Source of the DNA: Oscillibacter valericigenes Sjm18-20
GTDB taxonomy: Bacteria > Bacillota > Clostridia > Oscillospirales > Oscillospiraceae
DNA: 64,000 bases
NCBI GenBank assembly: GCA_000283575.1
Contig: AP012044.1
Location: 3,596,001-3,660,000 of the forward strand
Direction: 5' to 3'
In this document: piece by piece, positions 8,202-17,064 of the stretch
Numbering within the stretch: the stretch's first letter is position 1
Layout of the letters: the number at the start of each line of letters is the position of its first letter
Translations under genes and position numbers: made by a program
The notes under the pieces: generated by a model
What the model was told of the DNA's origin: nothing
Databases searched by the model: none
What the model saw: the letters and a program-made list of their open reading frames with translations, nothing else

Positions 8202-9843
8202 GAACGGACTTGGCGTCGTTTTCCAGAAGACCATTTTCCAAAACAGAGGGATGACACTTCTCACCGGAATTCTCATCGCCGCCTGCGTGGCAGTCGCTCT
8301 GTTTCCTCCCCTTGTTCTGGAGCAGATCATAAACCGGCTGACCGGGCGGCAGGCCGTTCCCCTTGTGCTGCCCCTTGGCTATTTTGGGCTGCTGGCACTT
8401 TCTGATTTGCTGGAGTCAGGCCAGAACGTGATGATTACGGTGTTCGGGCAAAAGATGACCCATAGTCTGCGCAGCGAGCTTTGCGCCAAACTGAAACGAC
8501 TGCCTGCGGCTTATTTTACAAAGCATGCCCCCGCCAAGATCACCTCTCGCTTTGTCAATGATGTGGATGTGGTGGATTCTCTCTTTACAAACGGTATTAT
8601 CGGGATGATTGCCGATACGTTTAAGGTATTGAGCATTCTTGTGGTCATCTTTTATAAAAGCACCGGGCTTGGTATCCTGATGCTTTTGGTGACTCCGGCG
8701 CTGTTTGCCATGACGCGTCTGTTTCAAAAGCGAATGCTCAAGGCGCAGCTTGAAAACCGTGTCGCCGTCAGCAAGGTAAACAATCATGTGCCCGAAACCA
8801 TTCATAACATCCGCACGATTCATACCCTGTTTCGGCAAAAGTACATGGAAGAAAAGTATGATTCCTATATCGAGGAAAGCTACCGTGCCCTCGATAAGTC
8901 CAATCTGTATGATTCCATTTATTCTCCCATCGTCATTTTTATCAGCTCCTGCGTGATTGCAGGGATGATGGTGTTCGCCGCATTGGGTGGCGGGATGCAG
9001 CAGTTTTTTGGAATTACCGTGGGTACGGCGGTTGCCATCATCGCCTATGTGGGCAAAGTGTTTGAGCCGCTTGAAAGCATCGGCATGGAGATCCAGAATA
9101 TTCAGTCTGCTGTGGCAGGAGTGAAACGAATCAATGAATTTCTGTCTGAAACAGAGCGCACCGCACCGGAGGACGTCCTGAACAGGGAGCTGTCCGACGA
9201 AAACGGGGAATCAGCGATCAGCTTTGACCATGTAAAATTTGGATATGACGATAAAACGGTAGTCTTACAGAATATAAGTTTTTCTGTACAGCGGGGCGAA
9301 GCAGTCACATTTGCAGGCAGAACCGGTGCCGGAAAAAGCACGCTGTTCAAGTTGATTCTTGGCCTGTATGCTCCGCAAAAAGGGCAAATATTGATCCATG
9401 GCATTGATGCCGCCCAAATTTCAGACAAGCAAAAAAGAAAGCTGTTCGGTTATGTGGAGCAAACCTTTCATTCGGTCGCCGGAACGGTTGCGGAGCAAAT
9501 TTCTCTGTTTGATGATTCCATCGGTCAGGAGCAGATTGAAGATGCCGCAAAGCTGGTAGGCCTGCATGAAAATATCGTGGAGCTGGAACAGGGGTACAAC
9601 ACGCCGGTGGAGAAAATCACCTTTTCCCAAGGCCAGTTTCAGCTTCTCTCCATTGCAAGGGCGGTTGCGGCTCAGCCTAAAATTTTACTTCTGGACGAAA
9701 TCACCGCAAATCTGGACAGTGAAACTGAGTTGCGGGTGTTTCAGGCTCTGGAGCGGGCGTGTGAGGGGCGGACCGTATTGTCTATCTCCCATCGCCTGAA
9801 TGAGAACACACGCAGCTCTCGTTTGATTCAAATTGGCGAATAG
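8182..9843 (+). CDS. ABC exporter subunit 2 (fused membrane and ATPase domains, catalytic half)
   Basis: This 553-residue partner has six membrane helices followed by an ATPase domain. Walker A is GRTGAGKST (about 378-386), the signature is altered to FSQGQ (about 480), and Walker B is ILLLDEITANLD with the catalytic Glu. In the heterodimer the altered signature faces the Walker B Asp site of subunit 1, so both defects fall in the same composite ATP site. The other site is fully canonical, which supports a functional asymmetric exporter. Confidence 0.92.
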   Translation: MQTMKNRNGLGVVFQKTIFQNRGMTLLTGILIAACVAVALFPPLVLEQIINRLTGRQAVPLVLPLGYFGLLALSDLLESGQNVMITVFGQKMTHSLRSELCAKLKRLPAAYFTKHAPAKITSRFVNDVDVVDSLFTNGIIGMIADTFKVLSILVVIFYKSTGLGILMLLVTPALFAMTRLFQKRMLKAQLENRVAVSKVNNHVPETIHNIRTIHTLFRQKYMEEKYDSYIEESYRALDKSNLYDSIYSPIVIFISSCVIAGMMVFAALGGGMQQFFGITVGTAVAIIAYVGKVFEPLESIGMEIQNIQSAVAGVKRINEFLSETERTAPEDVLNRELSDENGESAISFDHVKFGYDDKTVVLQNISFSVQRGEAVTFAGRTGAGKSTLFKLILGLYAPQKGQILIHGIDAAQISDKQKRKLFGYVEQTFHSVAGTVAEQISLFDDSIGQEQIEDAAKLVGLHENIVELEQGYNTPVEKITFSQGQFQLLSIARAVAAQPKILLLDEITANLDSETELRVFQALERACEGRTVLSISHRLNENTRSSRLIQIGE

Positions 9844-10069
9844 GCGAATAACAGAATGTGAAGCCTGAGAGGATAATGACTATGGATTAAAAAAAGCAAG
9901 ACAGTTGAAAACGATATCCCAGCGGTATTTGTGTATGAAGGACAAATTTTGCTTCCTTTTCTGATTGCGCTTACCATTCGATTTCTCCCGCAAGAGCTAT
10001 TTGAACATTATCGGGAAGAAGCAAAGGGCCTAAGGGCGGAGGCCGAAAAAGTGGTACTATACTCTCCCA
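9844..10069. other. Intergenic stretch without recognisable gene
   Basis: The stretch from the ABC stop to the metallophosphoesterase remnant has short frames on the plus strand, none resembling a known family. No terminator hairpin with a T tract is obvious. Confidence 0.4.
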
Positions 10070-10604
10070 ATTGTGGCCATCTGCTTTGGTATTCTTCCAC
10101 CAGCTCCGGGTGGTGTGACATCAGAATGGAATAAATATCATCGCCCGTTTGGGCTTTGCAAGTGTCAAATTGTTCTTGCCAGCTTTCCGCTGCATCACGG
10201 TCAGTGTGATAGGCAGAACGGAAACCGTCAGGATCGTCAATGTCGCACAGCCTGATTTTCTGTTTGCCTGTCTGAATGATCTTGGAATCACCTTCCAGAA
10301 CCGTCACGCCATAGGAGCGGATGATATCTTCGATTGCATTGATTTCATTGGCCAATATTCATGATTGCCGGTACAGGGATACTCTGAGCCAATCACGGAG
10401 AGAAGCTGCTTCGTTGCGTTGTGGGACCGCTCGTCGTCCGCGATGTCTTCGGCCAAAAGAATCAGGTCAGGGTTTTGCTTCTGAATTGTCTCAATCAAAG
10501 TTTTCTCGTTTTTCCCATAAGATGAATCGTGGAAATCGGTTAAAATCGCAATTCGCACGGACGACAAAACTTTATCAGTAGTCTCAACGTAGTGTCTGAC
10601 GGTC
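10070..10604 (-). pseudogene. Metallophosphoesterase (YkuE-like) remnant
   Basis: Read leftward, two frames join into a calcineurin-like phosphoesterase. The first has VRIAILTDFHDSSYGKNE, where DFH corresponds to the metal-binding DxH. It continues with NPDLILLAEDIADDE (usually GDxxD) and ends at the GNHE motif (TGNHEYW). The second frame continues from NEINAIEDIIRSYGV to LMSHHPELVEEY. A frameshift lies around 10340-10360. The C-terminal GHTH motif is missing, and the 5' end is cut by IS3 copy B at 10605. Confidence 0.75.
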
Positions 10605-10652
10605 TGGAGAAGGCAAGAACCGTGCAGAATGTGAACACCCAAAATCTGGGGC

Positions 10653-11458
10653 TTATGCGGCCAGGCCTCTGGCGGCCTGACGATATGTGGCTGGCGGCAG
10701 GCCGCCGGGGTTGGCAGTATAGATTCGCCGACGGTTATAGTAGGTCATGATGTACCGGAACACGATGTTCTTAACCTGTGCCATGGGCATCTGCTCCGTC
10801 CGGATTCGATAGAGTTTTTCTTTCTTCAGCGTAGCAAAAAAGCTCTCCATCCTGGCGTTGTCGTAGCAGTGTCCCGTACCGCTCATGCTTTGAACCGCAC
10901 TGTATTGCGCCAGCACCTTCCGAAATGAGGAACTGGTAAATTGGCTGCCGCGGTCGCTGTGCAGGGTCATTCCATAGGCTCCCTGCGCCTGGCAGGCACA
11001 CAGCTCCTTCTTCATGTTGCCATCCATGGCAAGACCGACGATCTCTCCGTTATAACAGTCCAGAACTGCCGCCAGATACAGCTTGCCGTCCTGACACTGG
11101 ATCTGCGTGATATCTGTCAGCCACTTCCGGTTAGGAGCGTCTGCGGTAAAATCCCGGTGAATCAGGTTCTCCGCCTTCTGCGCAGGGGTGCCGAGGAGCG
11201 CGACGGCAGGCCTTCACGCTTCATGGCCCGCCGTACGCTGCTTCGGCTTATCGCGATACCGCGCTGTGTAAGCGCCAGAAGGATTCGGCCAACACCATAA
11301 TTGTCATTGTCCGGATTTTCATTATAAATCTCCTGCCACGGTTTTGGCTTGCCAGCCGACTGCAAAGAGCGGTAGTACCCGGATTCACTGACTTTCACAA
11401 CCCGACACATGGTATGAATGCAGAACCGCTCACGGCGCAGCGTGATGTACTCATACAA
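10653..11458 (-). pseudogene. IS3 OrfB (copy B), disrupted
   Basis: This is the OrfB coding region with a 29-bp frameshifting deletion shared with copy C and two further in-frame deletions. One removes LLLVKIR after PKPWQ; the other removes six residues after KKELC. The DDE segments are still legible. No functional transposase is expected. Confidence 0.88.
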
Positions 11459-11469
11459 CCGCTCCGGCT

Positions 11470-11769
11470 TTACCGTTTCCGGTCTTTGGCGAAAAAAACC
11501 AGCGCATCCTTGAGAATCTCATTGGCTTTCCGCAGCTCCGCGATTTCCTTTATCAGCCGGCGTTCGTTCTCGGAAAGCGGTGCGTCGCGGCGAATGCCGC
11601 TGCCGACGAAGGCGTGATCTCCGAAGGCCTTTCGCTTTTGCCGCCACTCCGCCAGAGAGTAGTACGGAATGCCCAGCTGTGCCGCCGCCTGCTTCACGCC
11701 GATTTCATCGGACAGCTTGACCGCTTCTTCTTTGAATTCCTTATCATATTTGCGCATTGCAAACACCAC
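11470..11769 (-). CDS. IS3-family transposase OrfA (copy B)
   Basis: This 99-residue OrfA is nearly identical to that of copy A. It is intact and ends KDALVFFAKDRKR. Without a complete OrfB it could act only as a DNA-binding regulator of related copies. Confidence 0.88.
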   Translation of the reverse strand: MVFAMRKYDKEFKEEAVKLSDEIGVKQAAAQLGIPYYSLAEWRQKRKAFGDHAFVGSGIRRDAPLSENERRLIKEIAELRKANEILKDALVFFAKDRKR

Positions 11770-11849
11770 CTTATTCTTTCTTTGATTCTATCACCTTTGG
11801 GGTGTTTGTCCTCTGCACTTCTATGATATCCCTCCATCTGCAAACGCAA

Positions 11850-12627
11850 CGGAACAATGGGGTATTTTTTTATGGCTTTTTACCTGCTTTAAAATGCAGA
11901 GTGTTGCTTCGGCGTATTCAATTCGCTTTTCTTCAGTTTGTTTTTCTACTACCCGGCGATCACAGTTCAGTTCCAATATGTAATCGAGTTTTCTCCGAAT
12001 CATATAGGTCAGCGGATTCCACCAAAAAAATGCACAAAAAGCGGAACAGCAAATCTTTTTCCATAGATCTCCGTGCAGATAATGTTGCAGCTCGTGTCGG
12101 AGAACGAATTGGGCCTGTCCATCACTAATGGTCACATCCGGCATCAGGATGCAAGAATGAAACAGCCCAACGAGCACCGGCGAGGCAATTTCCTCAGACA
12201 CTAGAATCTTACAGCGGTTGCCGCCTTGCAATTTATGAAGAATTCGATTGTGCCGATTCGGTAAATCTCATTCAGAAAAACTGCTTTTCCTGACGGATGA
12301 TACTGCCAATCAATATCACCAGACAAAAACCAGTCCCCATACAAAAAGGATCAGCTGTTTATATGTGGTACCGATGCCAGTATGAGGGAATGCCTCACCG
12401 CGAAAAATTGGCAGTAAAAAAGGCATAAGAACTGTATTCCGCAATACAGGCGTATGAGAGAATTCCAGAGGGAAGAGAAGCCGAACTGTACCCGTCAGCA
12501 TAACAGCAAGAAAACCGGAAATACCAAACCGCCGAATAAACCACTTGCTTTTCGTTAGAAAAGCGCCGGAGGCCAGAATGATGGTTCCCCACAGAGCGGA
12601 CGTCACCAGCGAGAATTCCGTAATCAT
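11850..12627 (-). pseudogene. BlaR1/MecR1-like M56 metallopeptidase sensor, broken
   Basis: The start at 12627 has an AAGGAG site. The first frame (to about 12316) encodes two to three membrane helices typical of the BlaR1 N-terminus. After frame loss around 12235-12316 a second frame carries LVSEEIASPVLVGLFHSCI, the zinc-protease motif HELQHY and the M56 segment WWNPLTYMIRRKLDYILELNCD. The sensor domain is missing because IS3 copy B follows at 11836. It would have been the protease sensor partner of the BlaI-like repressor 41 bp upstream. Confidence 0.78.
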
Positions 12628-12668
12628 TCCTGACGCTCCTTCTTTTTCTGCTGGATCATCTCTTCGAT

Positions 12669-13022
12669 TTATTCAATGTCGTCGATGGAAATGCTGTCAC
12701 TGTCAACAAGAGCACAGAAAAGCCCTGTGTAGACAGCACTTGCATTCTTCGCGCACGCTGCGTTTTTCTGAACCTGCATGAGCGAATACTCCTTGGGCGT
12801 GACGGCCGCAGTAAAAGTGCGGCTGTAAACGCGGCCGGATTGAGCCATACCGTCCACCTTAATGGCGCCTTTGGAAAGCATGTTGTTGATAATAATGTGG
12901 ATAGAAATATCTTTCCATGACTTCTCTGGAGAAAGCGTATTGATCTCCGCCGCCGTGAGTCCCCGTTCCGACGCCCAAAGCAGCGATAAAATCTCATATT
13001 CAGTGGGAGAAAGTGTAAGCAT
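12669..13022 (-). CDS. BlaI/MecI family transcriptional repressor
   Basis: The winged-helix repressor has LTLSPTEYEILSLLWAS, LTAAEINTLSP and ISIHIIINNMLSKGAIKV. This is the pattern of the BlaI/MecI/CopY family, and the C-terminal helices form the dimer. I use ATG at 13022 because AGAGGTGAC precedes it closely; an upstream in-frame ATG at 13064 lies within the probable operator. These repressors are cleaved or inactivated by the adjacent M56 sensor, which is broken here, so the repressor may be locked on or unused. Confidence 0.82.
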   Translation of the reverse strand: MLTLSPTEYEILSLLWASERGLTAAEINTLSPEKSWKDISIHIIINNMLSKGAIKVDGMAQSGRVYSRTFTAAVTPKEYSLMQVQKNAACAKNASAVYTGLFCALVDSDSISIDDIE

Positions 13023-13035
13023 ATGAGTCACCTCT

Positions 13036-13064
13036 TTGACTTTTTTTATTCGTAGATAAGTCAA
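13036..13064 (-). promoter_or_regulatory. Candidate operator upstream of the BlaI-like gene
   Basis: TTGACTT (13036-13042) is repeated in inverse as AAGTCAA (13058-13064), 15 bp apart, directly upstream of the repressor start. The position fits autoregulation, but the sequence is not the classical TACA/TGTA BlaI box. Confidence 0.35.
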
Positions 13065-13189
13065 ATGTCAATTGATAATTTCAAGTATTTATTATTGGTG
13101 CTTAACATGCTTATTAATGCGAGCTATAATTTATGCAATACATAATTGTTTGGTTTCAAGCATTATTATAACTTAAATTGAAGATGGAG

Positions 13190-13345
13190 GCGGAGGTGGT
13201 GTTTATCTTCCGGAAGCAGCTACCTGTAAAAGCAGGCAGGTACTACTTTGGAAAGAAGGGGGCGAGTCCCGTGCAGTAGGAAAGCGGAACGCCGGTTCCA
13301 GAAAGAAGTCCCGACAAAAATCTATTATAGAACTTTACAAGGAAA
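13190..13345 (+). other. Possible structured 5' leader of the secreted-protein gene
   Basis: Several self-complementary segments follow one another before the gene at 13364: TACCTG with CAGGTA, CTAC with GTAG, and GGAAC with GTTCC. They could form a branched leader. I do not recognise a known riboswitch consensus. It may also be debris. Confidence 0.25.
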
Positions 13346-13363
13346 GAGAAGGAGCGTATTATA

Positions 13364-14056
13364 ATGAAAAAGAAACTGTTGAGTTTGGCTCTGACTTTGG
13401 TCATGTCGCTATCTCTGTGCATTCCTACATGGGCAATGGATTCAAATATTTCCACAAGTACCAGCACCGAAGCCGGAATTGTGATGCAGATTGATCGATT
13501 TTTGAATGACGCCTCGTTTGAAACTATTACACGCGAAGAATACATTGCTGATAAGGCGCGCCACGAAAATATATCTTATACAGAAGCAGAGCAATTTGTT
13601 GATGCAAACATTAAAAGAGCAGCACGCGCAATTGCGCCTATCACACCTAATCTGTGGGAGGGTGACACTTCTGTCGGCAACGGCGATGAGACTGTCACCA
13701 TATATGGTCGCGTATCTCAAATTTATGAAGACGATTGTGGCCTATCAGCAATTTATTATGTGCAAGCGGTCGTGGTTGCTTCTCACTATAGACAGACTTG
13801 GGCGGATTGCGATTCAACGGGAGGCGCAGATCCGTATGGAGCTGGAACTTTCACATTTTCCGGTTCAACAACAGCAAACATTATTGATTCGACTAGATTA
13901 CGCATGACGCTAAGCGGTTATTTTGAAATCGCTCAATCTGTGGCAGAGGACACTGGAATCAGTCTTGAGTTTTTCTCCAGTAGCGTCACAGTATTTGGTA
14001 CTACCTATTATCGTGACAATATTTACACCTCACACATCTTGACACAAAGCGCATAA
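13364..14056 (+). CDS. Secreted protein of unknown function
   Basis: This 230-residue protein has a clear Sec signal peptide (MKKKLLSLALTLVMSLSLC, cleavage after TWA near residue 24). The mature part starts with a Ser/Thr-rich stretch and a helical segment with ITREEYIADKARHENISY. The C-terminal half is rich in beta-type sequence (TVTIYGRVSQIYE, TFTFSGSTTANI, SVTVFGTTYYRDNIYTSHI). AGGAG precedes the start. I do not recognise the family. It is followed 25 bp later by a small membrane protein in the same direction. Confidence 0.8.
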   Translation: MKKKLLSLALTLVMSLSLCIPTWAMDSNISTSTSTEAGIVMQIDRFLNDASFETITREEYIADKARHENISYTEAEQFVDANIKRAARAIAPITPNLWEGDTSVGNGDETVTIYGRVSQIYEDDCGLSAIYYVQAVVVASHYRQTWADCDSTGGADPYGAGTFTFSGSTTANIIDSTRLRMTLSGYFEIAQSVAEDTGISLEFFSSSVTVFGTTYYRDNIYTSHILTQSA

Positions 14057-14081
14057 TTGAAATATTATTGGAGATGCTTTC

Positions 14082-14477
14082 ATGAATCAGCATAAGACAA
14101 TCACAAATGCAATTCCGTTTTTCCTTTTATTTATCGCAACAGCATTTGCAGCTATGCAGATAGAATACTTCATTGGAAATTACTTTACGATGATGGCAGT
14201 TGTCTGCACAGTACTCATTATACTTTGCTGCATTCTTAATTTCCTAGCTTGGGAAAAACGTAGTATATTGCTTGCGAAACTGGGGCTTCTCCTGTACATG
14301 TTTTATTTGATTTCAATTCCTTCTATCCTGTACAATCCCTGGGGAGGGTGGATACCCAATGAAAAAGCGATGATGCAACCATTGACATTAACCTATCTTT
14401 ATCCATTGCCTGTTGTAATTATTCTAGCGGCTGTGGTTTTCTTCCATGAGATTCACACATTACGCGCATTGAAATGA
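14082..14477 (+). CDS. Small integral membrane protein, unknown function
   Basis: This 131-residue protein has four probable membrane helices (about residues 9-28, 32-52, 60-83 and 105-126). A GGAG site lies upstream of ATG. It forms a likely pair with the secreted protein upstream. No family is recognised. Confidence 0.72.
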   Translation: MNQHKTITNAIPFFLLFIATAFAAMQIEYFIGNYFTMMAVVCTVLIILCCILNFLAWEKRSILLAKLGLLLYMFYLISIPSILYNPWGGWIPNEKAMMQPLTLTYLYPLPVVIILAAVVFFHEIHTLRALK

Positions 14478-14479
14478 TT

Positions 14480-14939
14480 TACATATCCACTTTTCTCCTA
14501 TGGGTGTCAACTAATAGATTTGAATCACGCTAGCAGAATATTGCATGTGCGTGTGGCATTTCTAAATATGGATTCCGGATAGTCTTCTTTGTTATAAAAG
14601 AATCAGACACCCGCAGTTTAGTTTGCCCCACGGTAGATGCCCTGTATACAGGTAGCGTCCTCTAGGATTGATTTCCTAGAGGACGTTATGCTCTTTACAA
14701 GAGAAGAAAAAACTCTTGAATTTCTCTTGATATTGAAATCTGTAATACGCTAGTATGTGCTGAGAGGACACGACAAATGTGCATTGCTAAATTTCAGGCT
14801 CAGCAAAAATGGTCTTCCGGTCGATCGTCACGCTCCTTGTGTTCATAATTAAATGCCCATACTTCTTTGGCAAAAGAAAACCTCGTAACCATTCTGTTAG
14901 CGTTCACAGGGACACATTATGAACCAGCCTATGTAAGGG
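14480..14939. other. Gene-free stretch with repeats
   Basis: There is no convincing gene. The stretch holds an 11-bp hairpin (CGTCCTCTAGG at 14656-14666 with its complement at 14675-14685). A 31-bp segment at 14732-14762 recurs at 60059-60089, and a 67-bp repeat at 14823-14889 recurs at 34944-35009. Confidence 0.6.
14823..14889 (+). repeat. 67-bp dispersed direct repeat, copy 1
   Basis: It begins GATCGTCACGCTCC, contains GTTCATAATTAAATGCCCAT and ends AAAAGAAAACCTCGTAAC. It matches 34944-35009 with few differences and one indel. Copy 2 continues into a complete terminator stem, whereas copy 1 stops after its first arm. The two copies lie in the same orientation about 20.1 kb apart and bracket the element-rich region. 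Confidence 0.75.
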
Positions 14940-14963
14940 GCGGGCGACGAAAGTCGCCCGCCT
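14940..14963 (-). terminator. Hairpin at the end of the recombinase remnant
   Basis: GGCGGGCGAC-GAAA-GTCGCCCGCC forms a strong GC hairpin just downstream (minus strand) of the recombinase stop at 14974. It lacks a clear T tract. Confidence 0.55.
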
Positions 14964-14973
14964 CATACGCTTT

Positions 14974-15067
14974 CTATGCGATATTCGCTTGCTCCATATT
15001 TTCCGCAGCTTCCGCTACCTGTTCCACGCTGTCCATGACGCCCACGTCTCGGTAGACGATGCGAATC
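14974..15067 (-). pseudogene. Serine recombinase C-terminal fragment
   Basis: The last about 30 codons (QIRIVYRDVGVMDSVEQVAE to the stop at 14974) resemble the C-terminal end of large clostridial serine recombinases, which close with an I-Y-F-G-type motif. It abuts the IS21 end at 15068. The N-terminal part of such a recombinase lies at the other side of the IS21 element. I infer one gene split by IS21 with its middle lost. Confidence 0.45.
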
Positions 15068-17003
15068 TGTCAACGCCGATTTGAATTTGCAGTTTTTCGC
15101 CGGTTAAAAAATGTAGGAAAACAGCGGCGAGGGAATGTCCTAAAATTAGTTTTGTCCCTGCTCGAAGAGGGTATTGACGATGTGCTGTTTTTGCTTCATA
15201 TATTCTTTGCGTTCTTTTAGCCGGTAGCTTTCGCCCTTGATATTGACGACGGTACAGTGGTGCAGAACACGATCGAGTATCGCGGAGGCGATGGTGACAT
15301 CAGCAAAGATCTCGTTCCATTGGGAAAAGGTCTTGTTGGAGGTAAAGACTGTTGAGATCTTTTCATACCGTCTGGCAATAAGCTGAAAGAACAGGTCCGC
15401 CCCCTGAATATCCATTGGGAGATACCCGATTTCGTCGATGATGAGCAGCTTGTATTTGCCCAGAGTTTTGAGCTTATCTGGAAGACGGTTTTCAAAATGG
15501 GCCTTTTTGAGCTGCTCAATCAGTGAGTGGCAGTTAATGTAGTAAGTGGAGAATCGATGCCTGGCGGCGACCATCCCCAGCGCCGAGGCCAGATGGGTCT
15601 TGCCCACGCCGGGCGGGCCGAGAAAGACGATATTTTTTCCATTCTCCAGAAAACGCATGGTGGCCAGTTCCTCGATCTGCCGCTTGTCAATGGAGGGCTG
15701 AAAACTGAAATCAAAGTCCTCCAACGTCTTTTTGATGGGAAAGCCCCACATCTGCACCTGTTTTTCATAGGCGCGCCGTCGTTTGCTGAGCGCCTCCTCT
15801 GCAAAGATATGGTCGTGCACCTCCACGATGTTAAGCTCGTCTTTTACAGCTCTCTCAAGATAATTGTCCAGGATCTCCAGCGTGTTTTTCATTTTCAGGC
15901 TTTCAAGGTTCTCCCTGAGGCGTTCCATCGTCAGTTCCGTCATAACAATACCTCGTCATACCGGCTCAAATCATGTGGCTGGATGGGAAAATCGATGACG
16001 TTGTCACCGTCCAGCAGCGTGTTTTCGATGTCGAAAGACTGCTTGACCGTCAGCCTGCGGTAGTGATGGGCATTGACGACCATGTCCTTTTTCTGATAGG
16101 ATATCCGGTGCAGGGCGATTTGCTTTCCTTCGTGGTAGACGGCGAGCAGGTTGTCCAGCGCTACGACTGCCACATCTTTGCCGGCGTATTCTGATGGCAC
16201 GGAATACTGATTACCGCCGTACGAGATGAGGCAGTCTTTTTGCACCCTGCGTAAGTTAATTTTGTCGATAATATATTCGCGTTTGAGAGGGTTGAGGCCC
16301 TCTTTTTTTAATCGCTCGAAGGGAATCTCATTTGTTGTGGCATGCACCTTTCCATTGACCTTGCTGCACCAGGCCAGCGCCTGGCCGTTGAGATTGTCCA
16401 GAGACGAGTACTTGATTCCAATCATAAAATTGTCCCGGACGAACTGTACGGTGCGCTCCACCTTGCCCTTTGTCTGGCCCCGGTATGGCCTGCACAGCAC
16501 AGGCTTGAAGCCGTAGAACCCGGCAAAGTCCTCGAACTGCCGGTTCAGGGTGCTGTCCTCCTGCTTCAGCAGGCGTTTGATGACCACCTGTTTCATGTTG
16601 TCGTACAGGATTTCCTCCGGATAGCCGCCCAAATACCGGAACGCGTTGGCATGGCAGCGGATCAGTGTGTTTGTGCTCATGTCGGTCACAAACTCTATGT
16701 ACCGTGCCCGTGAGTATCCGAGAATAAACAGAAAGCAGTACAGCTTCTTCAGCTTTCCGCCCTCCATGACGGTGTGATCCTCGAAAAATGCCCAGTCCAT
16801 CTGCCCTTGCAGCCCCGGCATTGTCTCAAACCGCACCGTTGCCTTTTCGTCCAGCTGCTCCTTTTTGTTGCGGACATATTCTCGCACGATGCTGTGCCCG
16901 CCGTCAAAGCCCTGCTCCCGGATCTTTTCCAGAATTCGCTCCGCTGCAAACCTGCATTTTTTGACCGGCGTTTTCTTGCATTTTATCACCGGCGCTGACA
17001 GGT
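15068..17003 (-). mobile_element. IS21-family insertion sequence, truncated at the istA 5' end
   Basis: The istB-side end is probably at 15068, where TGTCAACGCCGATTTG begins. The two genes istA and istB overlap by 4 bp. At the high-coordinate end the terminal repeat and the N-terminal HTH of IstA are missing, and the sequence runs directly into a serine recombinase gene at about 17003. Confidence 0.75.
15146..15943 (-). CDS. istB: IS21 helper ATPase IstB
   Basis: This full-length 265-residue AAA+ helper has Walker A GPPGVGKTHLA (about 108-118), Walker B LLIIDEIGYLP (about 170) and the family segment FSQWNEIFAD. It regulates target capture with IstA. Its start overlaps the istA stop (ATGA type). 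Confidence 0.92.
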   Translation of the reverse strand: MTELTMERLRENLESLKMKNTLEILDNYLERAVKDELNIVEVHDHIFAEEALSKRRRAYEKQVQMWGFPIKKTLEDFDFSFQPSIDKRQIEELATMRFLENGKNIVFLGPPGVGKTHLASALGMVAARHRFSTYYINCHSLIEQLKKAHFENRLPDKLKTLGKYKLLIIDEIGYLPMDIQGADLFFQLIARRYEKISTVFTSNKTFSQWNEIFADVTIASAILDRVLHHCTVVNIKGESYRLKERKEYMKQKQHIVNTLFEQGQN

Positions 17004-17064
17004 TCACCGCCCGGATTTTCCGGCTGGTATCCTTGGCGTAGAGTTCATTGAAATAGTTGCGCAT
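15940..17064 (-). CDS. istA: IS21 transposase IstA, N-terminally truncated and fused to recombinase sequence
   Basis: The 374-codon frame contains the IstA DDE core (Asp in QMDWAFFEDH, Asp in LYDNMKQV, Glu in KGKVERTVQF) and the C-terminal beta domain (GGNQYSVPSEY). However, the first about 20 residues (RNYFNELYAKDTSRKIRAV) are the conserved catalytic-domain end of a large serine recombinase. The normal IstA HTH is absent. The frame is therefore an accidental hybrid formed by a deletion. Transposition activity is unlikely. Confidence 0.88.
   Translation of the reverse strand: MRNYFNELYAKDTSRKIRAVNLSAPVIKCKKTPVKKCRFAAERILEKIREQGFDGGHSIVREYVRNKKEQLDEKATVRFETMPGLQGQMDWAFFEDHTVMEGGKLKKLYCFLFILGYSRARYIEFVTDMSTNTLIRCHANAFRYLGGYPEEILYDNMKQVVIKRLLKQEDSTLNRQFEDFAGFYGFKPVLCRPYRGQTKGKVERTVQFVRDNFMIGIKYSSLDNLNGQALAWCSKVNGKVHATTNEIPFERLKKEGLNPLKREYIIDKINLRRVQKDCLISYGGNQYSVPSEYAGKDVAVVALDNLLAVYHEGKQIALHRISYQKKDMVVNAHHYRRLTVKQSFDIENTLLDGDNVIDFPIQPHDLSRYDEVLL

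Larger units (their letters stand above)
10605..11836 (-). mobile_element. IS3-family insertion sequence, copy B (1232 bp, deleted)
   Basis: Both ends are present (TGGAGAAG at 10605, CCTCCA ending at 11836). The flanking trinucleotides differ (GTC and TCT), so there is no target duplication. Relative to copy D it lacks 29 bp (near 11190), 21 bp (near 11332) and 18 bp (near 10998). It truncates the metallophosphoesterase on one side and the BlaR-like gene on the other, as expected if recombination between two copies deleted the DNA between them. Confidence 0.9.

Noticed and set aside
13190..13345. Cobalamin or cyclic-di-GMP riboswitch
   Set aside because: Paired segments are present, but the conserved core sequences of these riboswitches are not.
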